Source: Flavobacterium sp. (GTDB lineage Bacteria; Bacteroidota; Bacteroidia; Flavobacteriales; Flavobacteriaceae). Taken from it: a DNA stretch of 10,724 bases. Positions 5,381 through 10,724 of this stretch are shown here, piece after piece; within the stretch, counting starts at the first letter, position 1; each line of letters opens with the position of its first letter. The notes below the pieces were generated by a model. It was given only the letters and a program-made list of their open reading frames with translations, did no database searches and had not been told where the DNA came from. The position numbers and the translations under genes are program-made. The stretch is taken from the NCBI GenBank assembly GCA_030152225.1, contig JASLHL010000040.1:1-10724 (forward strand). The letters run 5' to 3'.

Positions 5381-7474
5381 TTATTGGATAATTCCAATTC
5401 GATTGTCTTTAATTTTTGCTTGATCTTTTAAAGCTTGTAATACTTTAGTCGATGCACTTGCACGAACTACATTGTCCGTCTTAGTTCTGTAACTGTTGTA
5501 GTGATCTAATTCTGGAGCAAGATTAATTCTTGTTGTTTTTACCATGTAAACTCCTTTTACTCCATCAATAAGTTTTGAGTTTTGATTCACTGGTGTTCCA
5601 AATGCAGTACCTACTACTAATGGTTCGTTACCAATATTTGTAATTAATGGATTCTGTCTTGTTACATCCATGACTAACGAAACAGAAGCATTCGTTTGTT
5701 TTGATACTTCTTCTACTGTTGAAGCAGTCATCTTTTGTCTAATCATCACCGCTTTTTTCTCATTCATTAAAACGGGCTCAACTATTTTTCTAGCTTCTTC
5801 AATTGGCAATAAACCTGTATTGTTTGTAGAAGTTAATTTAGCAACGATATAGCCATCAGGAATGTCAAAACGCTTTACTTCTCCGTCTTTTGTTTCTTTG
5901 TTAAATGCCCATGAAACGATTTCGCTTCTAGCTCCAACTGCTTGTAAGTACTCATCAAAAGGACGAACAGTTACATCTTGTTGAACGATTGCATTTAATT
6001 TTTCTGCTTCAGCTACAAAGTTAGCTGTACTAGCTGCAGATTCAATTGCTGTTGCTTTAGCAAATGTTTCGTCAGCTGTTCCTTCAGATACTTCTACTTT
6101 TCTAGCTAAGGTAGCAATTTGTACCCCTTCAGATTTCCCTAATACTTGAATTACGTGGAAACCGTAATCAGTTTCTACAACACCAATTTTACCAGTAGCA
6201 TTGTTGAAAATAAAATCTTCGAATGGTTTTACCATTTGTCCTTTAGCGATATCTTCATATTTACCACCATTAGCTTTTGATCCTGGATCTTCTGATTCAG
6301 CAGCAGCTAATTCAGCAAAGTTAGCAGCAGTTGCTTTTTTCAAGATTTCGTCTGCTTTTGCTTTAGCCTCTTCTTTTGTTCTTGTTGCTGCACTTTGTGG
6401 AGCACCTGCATAAGAGATTAAGATATGAGCAGCATTTGCTTTAGCTCCTGCTTTTTTATCTACAATACGAGAAATACAGTAGTGATCATTAAATAAATAA
6501 GGACCGAATACTTCTCCTGGTTGTAGGTTGTATAGTTGTTCTTGGTATTCTAGTGGTAAATCTTTTTTCGCGTAATATACACTGTCAAATTTTACATCAG
6601 AATTCGCGTTGATGAAAGCAGCTAAATCTCTCGTTGCTTTGAAACCTGCGATTGTATCATTCTTTTTTGTTTCAGCATTGTATTGCACTGTTGGCAATAA
6701 GAAAGCCTCTACTGTTTCTTTGATATCTTCTTTGTCTTTGTCTGATGGTTTGCTTTCAATATAGGCATAAGTCAATTCACGTGTAGGTTCTGATTTGAAT
6801 CTATTCTCGTGTTTTTTCATGTATCCAACGATTTCATCATCACTTACTTTTGCTTCGTCATCGTTGATTGTGCTATATGGAACAGTAACGTAATCAAAAG
6901 TTACTTTGCTGTTTTCTCCATGATAAGAGTATTTCGCCTCGGTTTGAGTAGTATAGATTCCTCCTTTAACTAAAGCGTTATACATTTGTTGAAGACCAAA
7001 TTTTTCTAGTTCAACTTCATAGTTTAACCAAGCTTGCCATTGTTCTGGACCAGCTTGTTTCATTCCCATAACCCAAGCATTAAACTTAGCCATGTCAAAT
7101 TGTCCTAATTGATTTTGGAACTCTGGACTATTAGCAAACATAGGGTTGGTTTTCACTACGTTCATTAATTGGTCTTTTCCAATTTGTAAACCTAATTTTT
7201 CGAACTCGGTTTTTAGCAGTATATTATTCACTTCGTTATTCCAAACCATTTGAAAGGCTTGATTTCTGCTCATTTGATTCCCTTGCTCTGCTTGGGAAAC
7301 CTTCTGTTGAAAGATCTGCGTATTGATATCTTCACCATTTACGCTTCCAATATTTCTTGAAGCACCAGCACCACCGCTTCTAACCACGTCTCCAATAACG
7401 AATGCTAATAAAGCAATACCAATTACTGCAATTAACAGCGCCGACTTTTGTCTAATTTTTGATAAAACTGCCAT
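5381..7474 (-). CDS. Membrane-anchored periplasmic parvulin, PpiD/SurA-like peptidyl-prolyl isomerase
   Basis: This 697-residue foldase has the PpiD layout: a short cytoplasmic N terminus, one helix at about residues 12-30, then a long periplasmic part. Residues about 40-190 form the helical SurA_N-like chaperone region. A parvulin (rotamase) domain covers about 345-447, with NAAHILISY (347-355), ESEDPGSKANGGKYEDI (393-409), MVKPFEDFIFN (414-424) and TDYGFHVIQVLG (435-446). A further region (about 500-580, with IPDGYIVAKL at 538-547 and a PIEEARKIVEP helix at 557-567) resembles a second, degenerate parvulin-like module. The likely role is helping exported proteins, including outer-membrane barrels, fold in the periplasm. 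Length is normal for the Bacteroidota form, somewhat longer than E. coli PpiD (623). The ATG start gives a textbook anchor. It is monocistronic between a 284-base gap and its own terminator. Whether the isomerase is active cannot be judged by eye. Confidence 0.92.
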   Translation of the reverse strand: MAVLSKIRQKSALLIAVIGIALLAFVIGDVVRSGGAGASRNIGSVNGEDINTQIFQQKVSQAEQGNQMSRNQAFQMVWNNEVNNILLKTEFEKLGLQIGKDQLMNVVKTNPMFANSPEFQNQLGQFDMAKFNAWVMGMKQAGPEQWQAWLNYEVELEKFGLQQMYNALVKGGIYTTQTEAKYSYHGENSKVTFDYVTVPYSTINDDEAKVSDDEIVGYMKKHENRFKSEPTRELTYAYIESKPSDKDKEDIKETVEAFLLPTVQYNAETKKNDTIAGFKATRDLAAFINANSDVKFDSVYYAKKDLPLEYQEQLYNLQPGEVFGPYLFNDHYCISRIVDKKAGAKANAAHILISYAGAPQSAATRTKEEAKAKADEILKKATAANFAELAAAESEDPGSKANGGKYEDIAKGQMVKPFEDFIFNNATGKIGVVETDYGFHVIQVLGKSEGVQIATLARKVEVSEGTADETFAKATAIESAASTANFVAEAEKLNAIVQQDVTVRPFDEYLQAVGARSEIVSWAFNKETKDGEVKRFDIPDGYIVAKLTSTNNTGLLPIEEARKIVEPVLMNEKKAVMIRQKMTASTVEEVSKQTNASVSLVMDVTRQNPLITNIGNEPLVVGTAFGTPVNQNSKLIDGVKGVYMVKTTRINLAPELDHYNSYRTKTDNVVRASASTKVLQALKDQAKIKDNRIGIIQ

Positions 7475-7699
7475 GTTTTTTTATTATGTGTAATTTTTTT
7501 CAGAGAGCGAAAATACAATTATCTCTTTAATAATAAAAGGGGTAAACCCATTATTTTGAAGAAAGAATACGTTTCTCAATGAATTTTACTGTTAAAAAAT
7601 AAAATTTTTTAGCTAAAGCTTGATTTGACCTAGTAAAAATAAGCATTTAGGTAAAGGAAAAAGATAAAATTATAAAAATTAAAAGAGAGGAAGAACCGC
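7475..7699. other. AT-rich gap upstream of the parvulin gene
   Basis: No reading frame above about 15 codons and no repeat stands out here. On the minus strand TATTTTCG (7515-7508) resembles the -7 element TAnnTTTG with one mismatch and would start transcripts about 26 bases before the parvulin ATG, with only a TTTA in the -33 region. I treat this as a weak promoter candidate. The rest shows nothing recognisable. Confidence 0.35.
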
Positions 7700-7736
7700 A
7701 AAAAAAAGTCGTCTAGCTGAAATTAGCAGGACGACT
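7700..7736 (-). terminator. Terminator of the coaX-barrel-lptC operon
   Basis: Outer stem AGTCGTC (7707-7713) with GACGACT (7730-7736) encloses a shorter inner pairing (GCT/AGC) around GAAATT. On the minus strand the hairpin is followed by seven T or more. It lies 22 bases after the stop of the 66-residue membrane protein, the last gene of the operon. Confidence 0.82.
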
Positions 7737-7758
7737 CTTGGTTATTTTGTATGGAATA

Positions 7759-7959
7759 TTATTTTTTCTTGTAATGATCTACCATTCTTTTGCTGTATTT
7801 TCTTCTGAATAAAAACATAAAAATACACAATGCTGCCGCTGCAAAACTCAACCAATAACTTGAGAAAGGTTCGTTTACTGCAATTTTAGTGATGGCATCA
7901 TAAATGAATAAACCTGCAATGAATAAATAGAGAAAAGGTATAATTTGTAATGCTTTCAT
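7759..7959 (-). CDS. Small two-helix membrane protein, function unknown
   Basis: I do not recognise a named family for this 66-residue protein. It has two hydrophobic segments at about 4-23 and 34-51 joined by a short polar loop (ITKIAVNEPFSS, 23-34). The strongly basic C-terminal tail (RRKYSKRMVDHYKKK, 52-66) should stay in the cytoplasm, placing both ends inside. It starts with ATG 3 bases after the lptC stop and is followed by the operon terminator, so it is almost certainly translated and co-transcribed with lptC. That position makes a role near the lipopolysaccharide export machinery possible, but this is context only. Confidence 0.82.
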   Translation of the reverse strand: MKALQIIPFLYLFIAGLFIYDAITKIAVNEPFSSYWLSFAAAALCIFMFLFRRKYSKRMVDHYKKK

Positions 7960-7962
7960 AAT

Positions 7963-8520
7963 TTAGTTTTCTTTTTTAATACTTTCTGCATAGCTATTTC
8001 TAGCTTTAATTACGTTGAGTTTGCCGTCAAAATCAACGCCTACGCCTTGGGTAAAGTTTTCTTTGTCTGTTGACGCTTTGTATTTTCCGTTGGTGTAAAA
8101 CCAATCGCGTTTTTGATCATAGTACAGCTGATCTGATTCTAGCTTCTTATTGTCGTGGGTTGTAATAACTACATTTCCTCTTAAATCGACTAATTCAGTT
8201 GTTGTATACTGAATGGCGTAATCAGCAACTACGGTGTTTTTATTGTTGTCATTGTCAAAGAAAGTCAGGTGAATGCCTTCAGGAAATTCGGTAAATTTAT
8301 ATTTAACCGTAGAGTAATCAAGCATTTTATTACTTACTAGTATCGCTTTTACTCTCCCTGAATCCACAAATTGACCTTGCATATTTTCCGCAATTCCCGC
8401 AGGATAAAAAGGAGCTTTGTGGTGTATTTTCTGAATATCTCTAAAATTGCTTTCACAAGACAACAGGGTTAGGATACAAAATCCTAGAAGAATCAAAGGT
8501 GTTTTCTTTGTGAATAACAT
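7963..8520 (-). CDS. lptC: Lipopolysaccharide export protein LptC, lipoprotein form
   Basis: This 185-residue protein matches the LptC/YrbK family, which forms the periplasmic bridge (with LptA) that carries lipopolysaccharide from the LptBFG pump to the outer membrane. The N terminus is a lipoprotein signal with lipobox LLSC (19-22), so Cys22 would be lipidated. E. coli LptC instead keeps an uncleaved transmembrane anchor. The rest is a beta-rich jellyroll with the repeating OstA/LptA-like strands TVVADYAIQYTTTELVDLRG (96-115), ITTHDNKKLESDQLYYDQ (119-136), and QGVGVDFDGKL (158-168). I chose the ATG at 8520; an in-frame TTG two codons upstream adds only Met-Gly and is less likely. It starts 12 bases after the barrel gene's stop and sits 3 bases before the small membrane protein gene. 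No LptA, LptB or LptFG gene is in the window. Confidence 0.9.
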   Translation of the reverse strand: MLFTKKTPLILLGFCILTLLSCESNFRDIQKIHHKAPFYPAGIAENMQGQFVDSGRVKAILVSNKMLDYSTVKYKFTEFPEGIHLTFFDNDNNKNTVVADYAIQYTTTELVDLRGNVVITTHDNKKLESDQLYYDQKRDWFYTNGKYKASTDKENFTQGVGVDFDGKLNVIKARNSYAESIKKEN

Positions 8521-8532
8521 GCCCAAATGGTA

Positions 8533-9798
8533 TTAGTCAAATTTGCGTTTCATAAACCAGAAATCGTTCAACGATAAACCAATCGATAAGTTGAAGTAGT
8601 TTTCTTTGATCAATCCACTGTTTTTTGTTCCTCTACTTCCGTATTCAAGTCCAATGTTTACGTTGGATAACGTACGTCCAAATAATGGAAATCCTGCACC
8701 TACAGATACGGCATAATCGTTGATGCTTTCGTTTTTCAACACCAATCCAGTATTTTCATAACGAAATCCAGCGCGATACACAACGCGATCAAAATAGCTC
8801 GTAAATGAGTTGTATTTCGGGATGTAGAATCCACCAATAGCATAGCGCTTCGTGTCTTCAAATCCAGAATAAGCAGATTGATTCCAACTATTTCCCAATT
8901 TGCTGTTTTCAAGGTATGTGAACTGTCCTGAAACAAACCACTTTAAATTTTTACCAATACCGGCTCCAATAGCGAGTTCTTGTGGTTTCTTTAGGTTTGT
9001 ACTTCCATTGAATACTTCTCTAGAGTCAACAATTCCACCATTGGCATTTAAGATTCTTAAATTAGTCAAATTATCGGCAGTAAGTTTTGTTTCAGGGCTA
9101 TAGGTTAGGTTGGCTTGCCAATCGTACTCTTTGTATTTTCCTTGGTACTGCACTGCTGCTCGGATTTCGTATCCGGTATAGTCAATTCGACGTACTTCAC
9201 TTGTTCTAGAAGTTAGACCAAATCCATCCCCAGCATCAGTCATGGTAATTAAATCCGTGTGTTTGGTATTACCAAAATAGTAGCTCGCCTGAACTCCTAC
9301 TTGAATATTTTTGTTGATTTCATATCCAGCCCCCAAGAAAACGCGGTTTACTCCACCTTCTCCTTCGAGTTGGTTATTGGTCTTCTGATTGAGGGTGTTG
9401 GTTTGTTCATTTTCGATTTTATAACCTACATTCGAATAGGGTTGTAATCCAAAAATAACGCTGTATTTTTTCGTAAGAGGCAATCCCAAGGCGAAATAGT
9501 CGAGGGATTGACGTTTGATATTGTCAGATCCTTGATCGGATTTGAAATTATAGAATTTTGAGGTACTTCCAACCGAAAAGGTCGTCGCCTTTAGTTGGCT
9601 AATAGCAGCAGGATTCATTAAGTTTAGGTGTAAACTATCTGAATAGACACTATTACCTCCCATAGCTTTATATTCATTTGTACCATTGTAACCTAAATCT
9701 CCAATTCCGTAAAACGAATAAGGAGACGCAGTTCCTTGCTGAGCGAAAGCTTGAGCGGATAAAATAAGGCTAAAGCTAAGAATGATTCTTTTTATCAT
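8533..9798 (-). CDS. FadL-like outer-membrane beta-barrel protein
   Basis: This 421-residue exported protein has a signal peptide (residues 1-19, likely cleaved after AQAFA). The mature start SPYSFYGIGDLG is characteristic of a Bacteroidota barrel family often found beside lptC. A FadL/OmpP1-like N-terminal pattern follows: AMGG, then MNPAAISQL. The remainder is alternating polar/aromatic strands with tyrosine- and glycine-rich segments, such as YEIRAAVQYQGKYKEYDWQA and GFRYENTGLVL, ending at LNDFWFMKRKFD. It probably spans the outer membrane and may move hydrophobic or lipid-like molecules; the substrate is unknown. I prefer the ATG at 9798 to an in-frame TTG at 9804, because the signal peptide then starts Met-Ile-Lys-Arg. 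The start overlaps the end of coaX by 23 bases in another frame, suggesting translational coupling. The link to lptC is by operon only. Confidence 0.85.
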   Translation of the reverse strand: MIKRIILSFSLILSAQAFAQQGTASPYSFYGIGDLGYNGTNEYKAMGGNSVYSDSLHLNLMNPAAISQLKATTFSVGSTSKFYNFKSDQGSDNIKRQSLDYFALGLPLTKKYSVIFGLQPYSNVGYKIENEQTNTLNQKTNNQLEGEGGVNRVFLGAGYEINKNIQVGVQASYYFGNTKHTDLITMTDAGDGFGLTSRTSEVRRIDYTGYEIRAAVQYQGKYKEYDWQANLTYSPETKLTADNLTNLRILNANGGIVDSREVFNGSTNLKKPQELAIGAGIGKNLKWFVSGQFTYLENSKLGNSWNQSAYSGFEDTKRYAIGGFYIPKYNSFTSYFDRVVYRAGFRYENTGLVLKNESINDYAVSVGAGFPLFGRTLSNVNIGLEYGSRGTKNSGLIKENYFNLSIGLSLNDFWFMKRKFD

Positions 9799-10525
9799 TT
9801 TCAATTATGTATTGATATATATGGTTCAAACTCTCGGAAAGAAAGTTTGGATTAGCAAATATTATATTTTTTAATCTTTTAGCCAAAAAAACTGCATCCC
9901 CACCCGTTAAAATTATTGTTAAATCAGCATAATCTTTTTTATAACGGTTAATAATATTATCGATTTCTGCAATAATTCCATTGATCACGCCGGATTGAAT
10001 CGATTCATGTGTATTTTGGCCAATGAAATACGAAATATCTTCCATTTCCAATAAAGGTAGTTTAGCCGTATAATCATGTAAAGCTTTATATCGCAATTGT
10101 AAACCAGGCGAAATGGATCCACCTAGGTACTCATTCTCAGCATTGACAAAATCATAGGTAATACAGGTACCTGCATCGATAATTAAGCGGGCCGTATTGG
10201 GGTATTGTATGGTTGCCCCAGCAGCAACGGCTAGGCGATCGATGCCTAAGGTATGTGGAGTTTTGTATTTGTTGGATAAAGGCAAGGGGGTTGTATGGGT
10301 AATTTGGGTTAAATCGGTGTTTTTTTCGAGCCATTCGAGAAGCGTATCGTCCAAATGACCGACACTTGCCAAGACAATTTTAGGTTTTTTACTATTTTTT
10401 TGAAAAAAAAATAATAATTCTTTTTGTAGGTTTTTCGTTGAAAGATAAGTGGTGTTTACAAGGCTATCGTTTTCAAACATAGCGAGTTTGGTTCTTGTAT
10501 TGCCGATATCAAGGGTGTAAATCAT
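9776..10525 (-). CDS. coaX: Type III pantothenate kinase CoaX
   Basis: This 249-residue cytoplasmic enzyme phosphorylates pantothenate with ATP, the first step of coenzyme A synthesis. It is an acetate-kinase/Hsp70-fold protein with DIGNTRTK (6-13) for ATP phosphates, PHTLGIDR (90-97) whose Asp96 matches the catalytic aspartate of the GIDR motif, IDAGT (116-120), GGSISPG (135-141) and LTGGDA (206-211). Length is normal for type III enzymes (about 240-260). The frame is open upstream to 10636, but the conserved domain begins at the ATG at 10525, five residues before DIGNT. The extra 37 residues would be low-complexity and cross the promoter region, so I start it at 10525. It is first in the operon with the barrel, lptC and the small membrane protein, and is head-to-head with tRNA-Phe. 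Confidence 0.95.
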   Translation of the reverse strand: MIYTLDIGNTRTKLAMFENDSLVNTTYLSTKNLQKELLFFFQKNSKKPKIVLASVGHLDDTLLEWLEKNTDLTQITHTTPLPLSNKYKTPHTLGIDRLAVAAGATIQYPNTARLIIDAGTCITYDFVNAENEYLGGSISPGLQLRYKALHDYTAKLPLLEMEDISYFIGQNTHESIQSGVINGIIAEIDNIINRYKKDYADLTIILTGGDAVFLAKRLKNIIFANPNFLSESLNHIYQYIIENDKKNHS

Positions 10526-10545
10526 GGTTCCATTGCTTTGTAGAA

Positions 10546-10553
10546 CAAAGATA
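10546..10553 (-). promoter_or_regulatory. Promoter -7 element of the coaX operon
   Basis: The minus strand reads TATCTTTG, an exact TAnnTTTG match, 20 bases upstream of the coaX ATG. No TTG sits at the right distance for a -33 element, so only half the promoter is supported. A start near 10539 would leave a very short leader of about 14 bases. Confidence 0.5.
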
Positions 10554-10578
10554 ATTAAAGAAAAATTGACTTGGATGT

Positions 10579-10609
10579 TTTGTAAGAATAAAAAAGTATT
10601 ATATATTTG
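10579..10609 (+). promoter_or_regulatory. Promoter of tRNA-Phe
   Basis: TTTG (10579-10582), a 19-base spacer and TATATTTG (10602-10609, followed by C) match the Bacteroidota sigma-A consensus TTTG-N19-TAnnTTTG in both halves and in spacing. Transcription should start near 10616, about 37 bases before the mature tRNA 5' end. It is the best promoter in the window. Confidence 0.85.
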
Positions 10610-10652
10610 CAACCGCTTAAGAGAACAAAAGTTCACTTACTAAAAGCCAATT

Positions 10653-10724
10653 GGTGCCTTAGCTCAGTTGGTAGAGCAAAGGACTGAAAATCCTTGTGTC
10701 CCTGGTTCGATTCCTGGAGGCACC
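10653..10724 (+). tRNA. tRNA-Phe (anticodon GAA), 3' end cut by window edge
   Basis: The cloverleaf folds completely: acceptor GGTGCCT with AGGCACC (7 bp), D stem GCTC/GAGC, anticodon stem AAGGA/TCCTT with loop CTGAAAA giving anticodon GAA, variable loop GTGTC, and T arm CCTGG-TTCGATT-CCTGG. The last acceptor base is the last base of the window, so the discriminator base and any encoded CCA lie outside. The T stem has a T-T mismatch at its middle pair (51:63). The gene is head-to-head with coaX and has its own promoter. Confidence 0.97.

Noticed and set aside
9799..9804. TTG start two codons earlier for the barrel gene
   Set aside because: The ATG at 9798 gives a standard signal peptide beginning Met-Ile-Lys-Arg. 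The TTG adds nothing. The same reasoning rejects the TTG at 8526 for lptC.
9776..10636. Longer coaX with 37 extra N-terminal residues
   Set aside because: The family's DIGNT motif sits five residues after the internal ATG at 10525. The extension would run over the coaX -7 element and the tRNA promoter region.
10653..10724. Attachment site for an integrated element at tRNA-Phe
   Set aside because: The 3' end of the tRNA is at the window edge, and no integrase or duplicated tRNA end is visible inside the window.

Overview
The window looks like core chromosome of a low-GC member of the Bacteroidota, most likely Flavobacteriaceae (Flavobacterium- or Myroides-like). Support: AT-rich DNA; promoters of the Bacteroidota TTTG-N19-TAnnTTTG type; the coaX / 'SPYS-YGIGDL' barrel / lipoprotein LptC gene string; and an approximately 700-residue membrane-anchored parvulin of the kind common in this phylum. 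Genus is inference only.

Layout, left to right. Positions 1-556 hold no convincing gene: two arrays of 7-base repeats (1-81 and 88-129), AT-rich DNA, a strong hairpin terminator (388-426) and an imperfect inverted repeat (443-520). Next comes waaA (Kdo transferase, minus strand, 557-1801), divergent from a PLP-dependent sugar aminotransferase of the DegT/DnrJ/EryC1/StrS family (plus, 1964-3094). A bidirectional terminator (3113-3143) separates that gene from a convergent Bcr/CflA-type MFS exporter (minus, 3147-4328, GTG start). Then follow fabD (minus, 4401-5273) and a PpiD/SurA-like periplasmic parvulin (minus, 5381-7474), each with its own terminator. After a 284-base AT-rich gap comes a tight minus-strand operon transcribed coaX (10525-9776), FadL-like outer-membrane barrel (9798-8533), lptC (8520-7963) and a 66-residue two-helix membrane protein (7959-7759), closed by a hairpin at 7700-7736. 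At the right edge is a plus-strand tRNA-Phe(GAA) with an excellent promoter.

The shared theme is envelope building. WaaA adds Kdo to lipid A, LptC belongs to the lipopolysaccharide export bridge, the aminotransferase probably makes an amino sugar for a surface glycan, the parvulin probably helps fold exported barrel proteins, and the co-transcribed barrel is itself an outer-membrane protein. FabD and CoaX feed acyl-chain and coenzyme A supply.

I found no CRISPR array, transposase, phage gene, toxin-antitoxin pair or recognisable defence system, and I do not think an undescribed multi-gene system is present. The most noteworthy items are the paired heptamer arrays, the plus-strand terminator with no gene in front of it, the small membrane protein that ends the lptC operon, and the hairpin just in front of the GTG-started exporter.
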